A stretch of 64,000 nucleotides of DNA from a gamma proteobacterium symbiont of Ctena orbiculata (GCA_003094535.1 NATV01000109.1:22503-86502), one strand, 5' to 3'; counted from the stretch's first letter, positions 49,353 to 58,425 are shown. Notes: generated by a model from the sequence alone, not told the origin. Made by a program: numbers and translations.

Positions 49353-49381
49353 TTGATAATTTTGTACGATTGTACTATTAT
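49353..49381 (+). promoter_or_regulatory. Sigma-70 promoter with a palindromic operator in the spacer
   Basis: TTGATA (49353-49358), a 17-base spacer, and TATTAT (49376-49381) form a near-consensus promoter, predicting a start near 49388 and a ~32-base leader to the SDR ATG (49420). The spacer ends in GTAC-GATT-GTAC (49364-49375), a perfect dyad. A repressor bound there would block RNA polymerase. The TetR-family regulator two genes' length downstream in the same operon is the obvious candidate. Confidence 0.65.
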
Positions 49382-49419
49382 TTTTATACACTCGTATCTA
49401 TCGGTGAAAGGAAGAGCAT

Positions 49420-50433
49420 ATGCGAATAGTTGTAACAGGTGCAACCGGATTTGTCGGTAGTCATTGCATCCAGGCCCTGGCCAAGCACCGGGAGGTTGAA
49501 ATCATTGCCGCCTGCCGCGACCCCTCCAGGCTACCGGACGGTTTTCAAGGTGAGGCCAGGATTGGCGACCTTCGGGACAGTAGCTACCTGAACGACCTGA
49601 CCGATGAGGTTGACGTCGTCATCCACGCCGCTGCATGGACGTCGCTCTGGGGACATAAAAAAGCCTCCGAAGAGCTTTTTCTAAACCCCTCCCTGGCGCT
49701 GATCGAGACAGCCCGACAACGGAGAGTAAAGCGCTTTGTCTTCATCAGCACGGTCAGCGCCGCCGATTCTCAAGCGGCCAATGATCCAATGAGCAGGGGA
49801 ATCAAGCGCAGCTACTGGCCCCACGAGGCCAATGTCGTCACCATCGAGGATCGGCTGCGAGAGCTATCGGGGAATGGATTCTGCGCCGTCAACATGCGGC
49901 TTGGACTGTTCGCCGGTTCACGTTACGCACTTGGCTTGCTGCCGATACTGGCACCGCGTCTGAAGACCCACTTGGTACCCTGGGTCGACGGCGGCAAGAC
50001 CAGCATGACCATCATCGATGGGCGCGATATCGGCACCTGCGTTGCGTTGGCCGCAACCCGAACGGAACTTGTGGGTTATCAAGGATTCAATGTCGTAGGT
50101 CCCGAAGTGCCGCAGGTACGCGATGTCATCGACTACCTGCACCAGCGACATGGCCTACCCCGCCCCCACTTCAGCGTTCCTTTTCCGGTTGCCTTCGGCT
50201 TTGCCTGGGTGATGGAGAAACTCGATCCCATCCTGCCCTGGGAGCCCCTCGTTACCCGCAGCATCATCCACCTGCTGCAAGAGACCTCGGTCGACAACGA
50301 CCGGGCGGCGCGAATCCTGGGCTATCAACCCAAGCACCCTTGGCAAGAGGCCATTGACGCTCAACTGGCCGAGATGGCCGAGCACCAGACCCAACCGATG
50401 TCGATGGCCCGCCCTATCCCCGGTGAGTACTAA
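49420..50433 (+). CDS. NAD(P)-dependent epimerase/dehydratase-like SDR
   Basis: An extended SDR of 337 aa with TGATGFVGSHCIQALAKH (nucleotide binding) and VIHAAAWTSLWG. The active-site region reads FISTVSAADSQA...YWPHEANVVTIEDRL; the Lys of the YXXXK motif is not present at the expected place, so catalysis may be altered or lost. It precedes a tetR gene by one base. Substrate unknown. AAAGGAAG lies seven bases before the ATG. Confidence 0.82.
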   Translation: MRIVVTGATGFVGSHCIQALAKHREVEIIAACRDPSRLPDGFQGEARIGDLRDSSYLNDLTDEVDVVIHAAAWTSLWGHKKASEELFLNPSLALIETARQRRVKRFVFISTVSAADSQAANDPMSRGIKRSYWPHEANVVTIEDRLRELSGNGFCAVNMRLGLFAGSRYALGLLPILAPRLKTHLVPWVDGGKTSMTIIDGRDIGTCVALAATRTELVGYQGFNVVGPEVPQVRDVIDYLHQRHGLPRPHFSVPFPVAFGFAWVMEKLDPILPWEPLVTRSIIHLLQETSVDNDRAARILGYQPKHPWQEAIDAQLAEMAEHQTQPMSMARPIPGEY

Positions 50434-50434
50434 G

Positions 50435-51001
50435 ATGAAAGGGAGTCGCCTGACAATCGTCGATGCTGCCCGGCGCCACATCTATCACAATGGCTACGGC
50501 TCCACCTCCTACGCAGACATTGCCCACGAGACCGGCCTCGGCAAGGGCAATATCCAATACCATTTCAAAGCCAAGGAGGATCTGTTGCATGCAGCAGTCG
50601 ATCAACAGATACAGGATATCCGGGAACAGCTGGAGAGCTGGTCCCTCGACTGCGGAACCGCCTATGATTGTATTGAGCGCTTCATCGCCATGGTGGAGAA
50701 AAATGCCAAGAACCTCTCCCTCCACGGCTGCCCCATGGGCAGTTTGAACAGCGAACTAGGCAAACACGAGCGCCGGCTGCAGGATCACGCAAGGGCCATG
50801 TTCGACCTCTACCTGCGCTGGTTGGAGGCGAGATTCCGCTCCTTTCTGCCCCGGAAACAGGCTCAGGCACGGGCGGAGCAATTAATGGTCATGGCACAGG
50901 GCGCGAGTGTACTGGCCCATGCCTATGAAGAGTCACAGATCGTTCGCCGTCAGGCCAAGATAATGCGCCAATGGCTGCACGATGTATGTGACCAATCCTA
51001 A
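50435..51001 (+). CDS. TetR/AcrR-family transcriptional regulator
   Basis: The start is ATG 50435 (MKGSRLTIVDAARRHIYHNGYGSTSYADIAHETGLGKGNIQYHFKAKEDLL), 188 aa. The N-terminal helix-turn-helix is clear; the C-terminal ligand domain (CPMGSLNSELGKHERRLQDHARAMF) resembles the TetR_C group with GCPMGSLA-type motifs. It is one base after the SDR gene and probably autoregulates through the operator at 49364-49375. Confidence 0.93.
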   Translation: MKGSRLTIVDAARRHIYHNGYGSTSYADIAHETGLGKGNIQYHFKAKEDLLHAAVDQQIQDIREQLESWSLDCGTAYDCIERFIAMVEKNAKNLSLHGCPMGSLNSELGKHERRLQDHARAMFDLYLRWLEARFRSFLPRKQAQARAEQLMVMAQGASVLAHAYEESQIVRRQAKIMRQWLHDVCDQS

Positions 51002-51077
51002 GGAAACCGCGTCATAGGCGATCCTGTCTGACTGCCGCTCAGGCAACGGCACGACCACTGAAGAGAAGCTTTGACAA

Positions 51078-51491
51078 GTGCACACCACTAACTCCATCTA
51101 CTTGTTCGCAGCGGACGCAATTCTTCTAATCCATTTTCTTTTTGTCGCCTTCGTAGTGTTCGGCCTGGTCGCGATCTACATCGGCCATGGGTTGTCTTGG
51201 GTGTGGATAAGGAATTTTTGGTTTCGAATTGTCCACCTGGTCTGCATTGCCATTGTGGTGGTTCAATCCTGGATCGGTGTTCTATGCCCGCTGACCATCT
51301 GGGAAATGCGGCTGCGCGAGAAGGCCGGTGAAGATAGCTACACCGGCGCTTTCATTCAGCACTGGTTGCAGAGGATTCTCTATTACGAGGCGCCAGATTG
51401 GGTCTTTCTGCTTGTCTACACGGTATTTGGCATAATTGTGATTGCAAGCTGGTTTATCGTTCGGCCAATCCGTAAACGAACGCAAAAATAG
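51078..51491 (+). CDS. DUF2784 membrane protein
   Basis: A 137-residue membrane protein with four hydrophobic segments and the DUF2784 pattern AADAILLIHFLFVAFVVFG, IHLVCIAIVV-like HLVCIAIVVVQSWIGVLCPLTIWE and AFIQHWLQRILYYEAPDWVF. The start is GTG 51078. Function of the family is unknown. It follows the tetR gene by 76 bases and could be in the same unit. Confidence 0.88.
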   Translation: MHTTNSIYLFAADAILLIHFLFVAFVVFGLVAIYIGHGLSWVWIRNFWFRIVHLVCIAIVVVQSWIGVLCPLTIWEMRLREKAGEDSYTGAFIQHWLQRILYYEAPDWVFLLVYTVFGIIVIASWFIVRPIRKRTQK

Positions 51492-51564
51492 TCAACATAG
51501 CCCGGCCGGTTCGCGGCTGATTGGCTAGTGTTCACAGTGATAGTCTCGCCATTGAGGTGAAAAT

Positions 51565-51942
51565 ATGTTCAAGGTTACTCAGAATGGAAAAAATCGCCTG
51601 GATATAGAATTGAGCGGCAAGTTGGACTCCGCACAGATGCGAACCGCCCTCAAGGAGCTGGAAGAGAAGTCTAAAGGCATAGACAAAGGAAAAATGCTCT
51701 ACGATGTAATCGAGTTCCACCTGCCTTCGTTGCAGGCGATTGTTATCGAGTTTTCTCATCTGCCATCCATGTTCGGGCTCATCAGGAGATTTACAAAGGC
51801 TGCCGTACTCACAGACAAAACCTGGATAAAGAAAGTGAGTGAATTCGAGGGCGCACTGATACCGGGTCTCGAGATCAGAGCCTTCTCCAGAGAACAGCGA
51901 GAGGAGGCAGAGATTTGGCTGGAAAGTCTCCAACAGGATTGA
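51565..51942 (+). CDS. STAS/SpoIIAA-like protein
   Basis: A 125-residue cytoplasmic protein of the SpoIIAA-like (DUF3478) family: RLDIELSGKLDSAQMRTALKELEEKS, GKMLYDVIEFHLPSLQAIVIEF and KAAVLTDKTWIKKVSEFEGALIPGLEIRAF. This fold binds lipids or proteins; it is not a sporulation anti-anti-sigma factor. It stands alone. Function unknown. Confidence 0.85.
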   Translation: MFKVTQNGKNRLDIELSGKLDSAQMRTALKELEEKSKGIDKGKMLYDVIEFHLPSLQAIVIEFSHLPSMFGLIRRFTKAAVLTDKTWIKKVSEFEGALIPGLEIRAFSREQREEAEIWLESLQQD

Positions 51943-52132
51943 CGCGAAACTGAAATACTTTTGAAGCTTGTTTTGAATGAAACAAGACACTGGGTGTGAC
52001 TATGCAAACCGTCATTGTTTACAATAACCAAGTGTGAAATAGATAAACGCCTACAGAATTAGGTATTAAAATGCAACAACACTGCTAAGATAGGGTGCCT
52101 GCAGAGAATTTAACAAGGGTTACTGCCAGTTC

Positions 52133-52855
52133 ATGAAAACGCTCATTCTAATATGTTCAATCCTGATCACCTGCACAACCGCTGCATACGCGGAGACAGG
52201 TTTAGAGGTCAAAGAGATAGATCAAGCAGCCACAAATCAAGTGATAATGATAGGCGCATCCTACTTACAGGGGTGGCCCTTGAAGAATATAGGTTGTCTG
52301 CCCGTGGTCAATAAAGGCGTAAACGGTGAGACCTCCACCCAGGTTCGTGCACGCTTCGATGCCGATGTCATCTCGGCCAAGCCGGCTGCGGTGTTGATCT
52401 GGGGCCATATAAACGACTTCTCGAATGCACCCATGGCACAGGAGCTGCAAACACGGCAGACTGCCATCGACAATCTGAAACAGATGATCGAGAGCGCCAG
52501 AGAAGCGGGAATCATACCGCTGGTGGCGACGGAAATCACATTCGGCATGCCCACGGATATAAAATCGAGGATCATGCAGTTGATCGGCAGCATCATGGGG
52601 AAGCGGAGCTACCAGGACTACATCAGCAGCAACGTGCTGGCGATCAATGAGTGGCTCAGGGATTACGCTGAAGCGCAGGAAATCAGCATCTTGGAGATTG
52701 AAAGGCTGATGACCAACGCCGAGGGAAATCGCAAACAGGGCTACTATACCGAAGACCTGTCCCATATCACCGAGCAGGCCTATCAGGACCTGCAATCCTT
52801 TGCGCAACCAATTCTACAAAAGGCGTTAATCGAGAAGCACGGACTCTGCAACTAG
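52133..52855 (+). CDS. Secreted SGNH/GDSL-type hydrolase
   Basis: A 240-residue exported esterase-like protein. Signal peptide MKTLILICSILITCTTAAYA. SGNH blocks are visible: the catalytic Ser in IMIGASYLQGW, the Gly in NKGVNGETSTQV, Asn in WGHINDFSNA, and the Asp/His pair in DLSHITEQAY. The substrate is not indicated. It converges with the repeat-protein gene 15 bases away. The gap upstream (51943-52132) shows no sure promoter. Confidence 0.86.
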   Translation: MKTLILICSILITCTTAAYAETGLEVKEIDQAATNQVIMIGASYLQGWPLKNIGCLPVVNKGVNGETSTQVRARFDADVISAKPAAVLIWGHINDFSNAPMAQELQTRQTAIDNLKQMIESAREAGIIPLVATEITFGMPTDIKSRIMQLIGSIMGKRSYQDYISSNVLAINEWLRDYAEAQEISILEIERLMTNAEGNRKQGYYTEDLSHITEQAYQDLQSFAQPILQKALIEKHGLCN

Positions 52856-52870
52856 GCAGGGTGCAATCTG

Positions 52871-53608
52871 TTAAAACTCGATATCCCCTCCGACCTTGAC
52901 AGATCCAGGTACCCGCTTGATTCGCGTACCCGCCAGGTAGAGGTCGCCGCCCACTTCAAGATCCTTGGGCAGTTTCTTCAGGTCCAGGGCCCGCAGGTCG
53001 AGCCAGTCGCCCACGCGGAGCCCCTTGGGAAGACGCCTGATCGAAGTACCCACCAGATTCAACCAGCGCCCTACTTCGAGACCGTCCGGCAGCTCATTGA
53101 CGGGTGTTGCCGAGAGATCCAGGCCTCCGCCAACTGTGAGCCGGGCGGGCAGCCTGGTCAACTCGGAATTGCCCAGATAGAGATCGCCGCCCACGCTGAG
53201 ATTTTCAACCAGGGTATCGATCAGCGTAGCGGAAAGTTCCAGGTTTCCCGGTACCTTCAGCCCCTTGGGAAGCTTAATGATTGCGCTCGCACGCAGATCG
53301 AGCCCTGCCCCGAGTCGGATGCCTTTTGGCAGCTTCCGAATCCTGGTGCTGAAAAGGCAAAGATCGCCGTCGACGCGAAGCCTGGCAGGCAGCTCCTCGA
53401 TAAGGGTATCGGAGAGGTCCAGTCTTCCGGATACTCGCAGACGCTTGGGCAGGCGAACATCATGACTGCCGGAAAGGTCGAGGTTGCCATCAACAAACAG
53501 GGTTTTAGGTAGTTTGATCCCCTGGACCTTTCGAAGATCGAGATCCCCTTCAAATAACTTTCCTATCTGTAGACTGCTCACTAGTAATGCACACCTTCCA
53601 TCGTTCAT
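52871..53608 (-). CDS. 20-residue leucine-rich solenoid repeat protein
   Basis: Of 245 residues, positions ~20-240 are eleven consecutive 20-residue repeats with the pattern G-D-L-D-L-S-x-T-x-I-x-x-L-P-x-x-L-x-V-x, for example GRLDLSDTLIEELPARLRVD and GGLDLSATPVNELPDGLEVG. This should form a beta-solenoid. There is no signal peptide, so it is probably cytoplasmic, unless delivered otherwise. The regular repeats look internally duplicated. Function unknown; protein binding is a guess from the fold. Confidence 0.78.
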   Translation of the reverse strand: MNDGRCALLVSSLQIGKLFEGDLDLRKVQGIKLPKTLFVDGNLDLSGSHDVRLPKRLRVSGRLDLSDTLIEELPARLRVDGDLCLFSTRIRKLPKGIRLGAGLDLRASAIIKLPKGLKVPGNLELSATLIDTLVENLSVGGDLYLGNSELTRLPARLTVGGGLDLSATPVNELPDGLEVGRWLNLVGTSIRRLPKGLRVGDWLDLRALDLKKLPKDLEVGGDLYLAGTRIKRVPGSVKVGGDIEF

Positions 53609-53839
53609 TCAGACAACGATCTTTTTGTTGATTGCCCATCTGCCGGGGCCGCTCACCTGTTAGAATCCTAATCCACGGGCGCTTTTTTTTACAATTTTTT
53701 AACCACAGAATTAAAATCAAATTATTGATCTCTTTTCGTGATTTGGTAAACAAATCCATATTTTTAGGATTGCCGCTGGCGTTTAGGGTATATTTTCCTG
53801 ATCGGGAAAGAATCCTCTGCAAAACCCTCCTCTAATCTA

Positions 53840-54535
53840 ATGGAGAGGATATTGAAATTAACGATATTTCTAATCATTGTCGCGGTCATTCTCATCGCTG
53901 CCTGGTATTTCGAAAGCCAGCGGCGGGAGGGACTGGGAAGGGTTGCCCAACGAATAGGCTTCAAGCTCGAAGCCGGCCAGCACCGACTTCCGCAAACTCT
54001 CGATTCCGCAGGTTTCTATCTCTTCACTCAGGGTGAACCACTGATCCAGAATATGATGGATGGCGCACGCAACAGCGATCGCCTGTTGCTCTTCAACTAT
54101 ACCTTTGTCGCCACCGAGGGCTTCGAAGGCAGGCGGGAAATTCCAAGTGTGACGGATGAGGGGACGATCCTCACCCACATGCAGACCGTGGTTGCGTTTA
54201 TAGACATCGATCCCCTGCCCCATTTTGACCTCAGCCCCAACGATAATTCAAAACGCACCCTGCCTGGGGACTTCAGGCCGGTAGGTTTCGATGATGCCGG
54301 GGATTTTACTCAGCACTACCGCTTAGCCGCACGTGAAGAGGCAAAGGTGAGAGCGCTCTTCAATGAGCAGCTGCTGGCCCATTTCGCGCTCAACCCCGGT
54401 TGGGTGATCGAGAGTCGGGGCGATCAGGTAATCCTCTACCGCCAAGATGAACGCATGAAACCCGAGGAGATGGTGGTCTTTATCGATCAGGCTCACTACC
54501 TGCTTGATAACCTGCGGCTACATTTGCATCGCTGA
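53840..54535 (+). CDS. Membrane-anchored hypothetical protein
   Basis: A 231-residue protein with an N-terminal membrane anchor (ILKLTIFLIIVAVILIAAWYF) and a soluble domain (GFKLEAGQHRLPQTLDSAGFYLFTQ; NSDRLLLFNYTFVATEGFE; QHYRLAAREEAKVRALFNEQLLAHFALNPGWVIESRGDQVILYR). No family is recognised by name. The soluble domain seems cytoplasmic or periplasmic with equal likelihood. The ~300 bases downstream to the MFS gene show nothing clear. Confidence 0.65.
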   Translation: MERILKLTIFLIIVAVILIAAWYFESQRREGLGRVAQRIGFKLEAGQHRLPQTLDSAGFYLFTQGEPLIQNMMDGARNSDRLLLFNYTFVATEGFEGRREIPSVTDEGTILTHMQTVVAFIDIDPLPHFDLSPNDNSKRTLPGDFRPVGFDDAGDFTQHYRLAAREEAKVRALFNEQLLAHFALNPGWVIESRGDQVILYRQDERMKPEEMVVFIDQAHYLLDNLRLHLHR

Positions 54536-54833
54536 CAAAATAGTGGCCTGTTTTGCCGCCGACATTGGCTGGTATCCGTGGAACTGTCGACAACAATCGC
54601 TGTCGTGGATTTCAATGTCGCAAATACCTTGGAAATGGACCGTAGCGGGACAGTGGATGGAGCATTGGTAAAACGAAACTGTCAACAGGAATACCCTGGG
54701 TCTTAGCGTCATCTGGCTGAAGCGAGGAAACCGGACAACAACAGAAATATAAAATACATTAAATATCTATAATATCTATTTGTATATATGGAGTAATTTA
54801 TTACAACTTAAGATAACGTTCGCTCATTTCACC

Positions 54834-56141
54834 ATGTATAGCCAAATCCAACGCTTGGTCGATATCAAAAAGGGTGAATGGCGTGCCGTCGCCTGGTCCT
54901 TCCTCTATTTCTTCTCGCTCCTCAGCAGCTACTACATCCTCCGTCCCATCCGTGACGAAATGGGCGTCCTCGCCGGCGTCGAGAAGCTGCATTGGCTCTT
55001 CACAGCCACCTTTTTCGCCATGCTGCTGGTGGTGCCGTTGTTTGGCTACGTGACATCGCGTCTGCCGCGCAGGCGGTTTCTACCCTATGTCTACTACTTT
55101 TTCATCGGCAACATCCTTATCTTCTTTCTATTGTTCGAATCGGGACTTTCTCAGGTTTTCATCGCCCGCATCTTTTTCGTCTGGCTGAGTGTATTCAATC
55201 TTTTCGTGGTTTCGGTTTTCTGGAGTTTCATGACCGATCTGTTTGTCGATCAAGAGGCGAAACGACTGTTTGCCGTAATCGCTGCCGGGGGTACGATCGG
55301 CGCAGTGACAGGGCCTTTGCTGACAACCCTGTTGGTCCAGGTCATCGGCACTTCATCGATGTTGCTGTTATCGGCAGGACTGCTTGGGTTGTCGGTCTTC
55401 TGTATCCACAGACTGATCGCCTGGCAATCGGAGCAGGGCGCCGAAACAGCGCATCGGCGGATGAAAGATAAACCGCTGGGGGGCGCAATCCTGGACGGTA
55501 TCCGCCTGACCCTCTCCTCCCCTTATCTGTTGGGGATAGGCCTGTTGATGCTACTCTTCACCCTGCTCTCCACCTTTCTCTATTTTCAACAGGCTCAGAT
55601 CGTAAAAGAGGCCTTTTCAGACTCTGAGACGCGTACAGCCGTATTTGCCGCTATCGATCTGGCGGTGAATACGCTCACCCTGCTGTTACAGACCCTGGTC
55701 ACATCGCGTCTGGTGAGAGGCGTCGGCCTGGCAGTCACCTTGGCGCTGATTCCTCTGCTGCTTGTTTTTGGCTTCATGCTGCTGGGACTCCACGCCACAC
55801 TGCCGGTATTGATCGCAGTGCAGGTGATGAGACGCGCCGGTAACTACGCCATCATGCGACCGGCCCGCGAAATGTTATATGTAGTCCTCAGCAGGGAAGA
55901 GAAATATAAGGCGAAGAATTTTATCGATACCCTTGTCTATCGTGGTGGGGATGCCGTCAGTTCCTGGATCTACGCAGGATTCAAGGCGATCGGTCTCAGT
56001 CTCTCCGCCATCGCCTGGATCGGTGTGCCGATCGCCCTGGTATGGGCCTGGATTGCATTTCAACTGGGTAGACGGCAGGCTATATTGGCAAAACGATCCT
56101 ATTCTCAAGCTGGAGGAGATGGTTATGAAAATCTCGGATAA
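54834..56141 (+). CDS. MFS-type transporter, NTP/NDP translocase-like
   Basis: The start is ATG 54834 (MYSQIQRLVDIKKGEWRAVAWSFLYFFSLLSSYYILRPIRDEMG), 435 aa; the ORF-track entry starts 18 codons earlier. It has about 12 membrane segments. The N-terminal SSYYILRPIRDEMG and VFWSFMTDLFVDQEAKRLFAVIAAGGTIGAVTGP segments resemble the ADP/ATP-translocase-like MFS group (Npt/Tlc relatives). In free-living bacteria such homologues need not carry nucleotides. It overlaps the aldo/keto reductase gene by 17 bases. Confidence 0.83.
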   Translation: MYSQIQRLVDIKKGEWRAVAWSFLYFFSLLSSYYILRPIRDEMGVLAGVEKLHWLFTATFFAMLLVVPLFGYVTSRLPRRRFLPYVYYFFIGNILIFFLLFESGLSQVFIARIFFVWLSVFNLFVVSVFWSFMTDLFVDQEAKRLFAVIAAGGTIGAVTGPLLTTLLVQVIGTSSMLLLSAGLLGLSVFCIHRLIAWQSEQGAETAHRRMKDKPLGGAILDGIRLTLSSPYLLGIGLLMLLFTLLSTFLYFQQAQIVKEAFSDSETRTAVFAAIDLAVNTLTLLLQTLVTSRLVRGVGLAVTLALIPLLLVFGFMLLGLHATLPVLIAVQVMRRAGNYAIMRPAREMLYVVLSREEKYKAKNFIDTLVYRGGDAVSSWIYAGFKAIGLSLSAIAWIGVPIALVWAWIAFQLGRRQAILAKRSYSQAGGDGYENLG

Positions 56142-57075
56142 CCGGATTGGACGCAGGACACTGCTTAAACTGATCGCCGGTTTCGCCGGCAGTAGCTGGC
56201 TCTCCCCCAGCCTGCTTCCGGCCGCCGAACGCACACCGATCAAAAGAAACATACCTGTCAGCAATGAATCCCTGCCGGTGATCGGCATGGGAACCTCCAG
56301 GACCTTCGATTCGGCCGGCAACAGGCAAAAGATCGCAAACCTGGAAAAGGTACTGGCGCAGTTTTTCGCGATGGGCGGCACGCTGATCGACTCATCGCCG
56401 ATGTACGGTTCCGCCGAACAGGTGATCGGTACCCTGCTCAAGCGTATCGAACCGGAATCGCTGTTTGCCGCCACCAAGGTCTGGACCGACGGCAAGGCCA
56501 ATGGCGTCACCCAGATGGAGCTGTCGAGGAAATTGTGGGGTATCGAACGCTTCGACCTCATGCAGATCCACAATCTACGGGACTGGCGGGCGCATCTGGA
56601 GACACTGAAAGCGATGAAGGCAGAGGGCAGGATCCGCTATATCGGCATCACTACGTCACATGGTCGAGACCATGATGAGTTGTACGAGGTCCTCTCCAAC
56701 CACTCATTCGACTTTGTTCAACTGAGTTACAACATCAAAAACCGGAGGGTGGAAGAGAGGTTGCTGCCGCTAGCGATGGATCGGGGGATCGCCGTGATTG
56801 CCAACCGCCCTTTCGCCCGTGGCGATCTATTCAGAATGGTCAAGGATAAACCCATGCCAAACTGGGTGGATGAGTTCGACTGCAACAGTTGGGCACAGTT
56901 TTTCCTGAAATATATCGTCTCCCATCCTGCGCTGACCTGCGCCATTCCCGCGACCTCGAAGGTTCATCACATGCTTGATAACATGAGTGCGGGTTTCGGA
57001 AGACTGCCTGACAGGGCGATGCGCAAGGAGATGGAAAAAGCATTTGAGCAGTTGTCCGCCGCCCAGTCCCGCTGA
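56125..57075 (+). CDS. TAT-exported aldo/keto reductase
   Basis: The start is ATG 56125 after GGAGG (MKISDNRIGRRTLLKLIAGFAGSSW), 316 aa. The N-terminus is a twin-arginine signal (GRRTLLK), so the enzyme is predicted to fold and then cross to the periplasm. AKR features: Asp and Tyr in LIDSSPMYGSAEQV, Lys in FAATKVW, His in LMQIHNLRDW, giving a full catalytic tetrad. The substrate is unknown. It is coupled to the MFS gene by overlap. Confidence 0.86.
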   Translation: MKISDNRIGRRTLLKLIAGFAGSSWLSPSLLPAAERTPIKRNIPVSNESLPVIGMGTSRTFDSAGNRQKIANLEKVLAQFFAMGGTLIDSSPMYGSAEQVIGTLLKRIEPESLFAATKVWTDGKANGVTQMELSRKLWGIERFDLMQIHNLRDWRAHLETLKAMKAEGRIRYIGITTSHGRDHDELYEVLSNHSFDFVQLSYNIKNRRVEERLLPLAMDRGIAVIANRPFARGDLFRMVKDKPMPNWVDEFDCNSWAQFFLKYIVSHPALTCAIPATSKVHHMLDNMSAGFGRLPDRAMRKEMEKAFEQLSAAQSR

Positions 57076-57149
57076 TCAAAGCGAGGCCGAGCAACGCTGC
57101 GCGATCGATCGATATGGCGTAGCCGCTGGCAGGTCCCTGGAACCAGGCA

Positions 57150-58205
57150 TCAGTCCGCCAAGGTAACGCGGTTTCTGCCCAGGGTTTTTGAACGATAGAG
57201 CGCCTCGTCGCAGCGGTTGAGAAAATCTTCAAAGGCTTCGCCATGGCGGTAGGCGGCAACGCCCATCGATGCGGAAATACCGCCGACAACAGTACCCGTG
57301 GTCGGGCGTTTGAGAACGATCTTCTCGATAACGGAGCGAATATACTCGGCCAGATTCTGCGCATTGCTGGATCCGATATCCGGCAGCAAAATTGCAAACT
57401 CATCGCCGCCGAAGCGTGCGCAGGCATCCTTGCCCTTGGTATGACGGGTCAACAGCTCCGCCACCGCGCGCAGCACCTTGTCGCCAAGTATGTGGCCATG
57501 GTTGTCGTTGACCTCCTTGAAATTGTCGATATCCATCAGTACCAGGCAAAAATTTCCGATATGCTGCTGTTCGACCTCGCCGATTATCATCGTCAGCGCC
57601 TGGTCGAATCCGCGCCGGTTCAATACCCCCGTCAAGGGATCCAGCATCGCCTCCTGCCTGGCGTAACTCAGCTCCTCCCTGAGTTTCTCGACCTCTTCCG
57701 TCGAATTGAGTAGCTCGGTCTCGAACTGGGAGGTCTCGGTAATCAAGGTCCGGGTCTCCGATATGATCGAGGAGACCGCCTTCATTACGGATTCGATCTT
57801 GTTGCTTTCCGCCAGGGTGTTGATATGGGACTGAATCTTTTCATTGGCGATGGAGGTCTTGCCGGTGAGATCGATCATGGTGCCCAAGGTATGGGCGACG
57901 ATATCCATCAACTCCTCTCTCAGATCCCTGAGCACTGCTTCATTGCAGAGGCAGACAAAGTGTCTGAACAGCGCCTCGACACGCTCATCACCCCAGCCTC
58001 CCTCGGCCTGCAGCAACTCATCCAGACGCCGGTTTAGCGCAGGGTCCTCTCCACTGACATAGTGGTAGGCAAGGCTGAAATTGACCGGATTGATGATCAG
58101 GTCGTGCTTGGCCAGAAAGGCGACCGTCAGGCGAAAAATCTCGCCCGCCTTTTCTTCTGATTTTGGGTAAATACCCATTATTGTTTTGTTGGTCGTTTTT
58201 TCCAT
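57150..58205 (-). CDS. Diguanylate cyclase (GGDEF)
   Basis: A 351-residue soluble protein that should make c-di-GMP. The N-terminal ~175 residues are helical and unrecognised (GEIFRLTVAFLAKHDLIINPVNFSLAYHYVSG), followed by a coiled coil (EEVEKLREELSYARQEAMLDPLTGVLNRRGFDQAL) and a GGDEF domain with ARFGGDEFAILLPD. No clear RxxD inhibition site precedes it. There is no membrane segment. Confidence 0.93.
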   Translation of the reverse strand: MEKTTNKTIMGIYPKSEEKAGEIFRLTVAFLAKHDLIINPVNFSLAYHYVSGEDPALNRRLDELLQAEGGWGDERVEALFRHFVCLCNEAVLRDLREELMDIVAHTLGTMIDLTGKTSIANEKIQSHINTLAESNKIESVMKAVSSIISETRTLITETSQFETELLNSTEEVEKLREELSYARQEAMLDPLTGVLNRRGFDQALTMIIGEVEQQHIGNFCLVLMDIDNFKEVNDNHGHILGDKVLRAVAELLTRHTKGKDACARFGGDEFAILLPDIGSSNAQNLAEYIRSVIEKIVLKRPTTGTVVGGISASMGVAAYRHGEAFEDFLNRCDEALYRSKTLGRNRVTLAD

Positions 58206-58284
58206 ATCTACTTAAAATCATTATAGTTTAGGCTGTTCTCCTCATTCTTTTCCTTGATACACCCCCCTAAATGGGAAAATTTTC

Positions 58285-58329
58285 GATGCCGATCTTTCGG
58301 AATTGGGCAATAAACAGGAGATCGGCATC
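58285..58329 (-). terminator. Perfect inverted repeat downstream of putA
   Basis: GATGCCGATCT and AGATCGGCATC are perfect 11-base arms (58285-58295, 58319-58329) around a 23-base spacer. On the minus strand the repeat lies ~100 bases after the putA stop and upstream of the diguanylate cyclase start. It is followed by CGAAAATTTTCCC rather than a strong T-run, so a terminator, an operator or a retained repeat are all possible. Confidence 0.4.
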
Positions 58330-58425
58330 CATATGGAAATATTTACTACATTTTCACCGGTATTATAAACATGAGGACTGCCTGCTTCCCACAATAATAG
58401 CTCTGCTGACGTCGCTAGATCGGGA

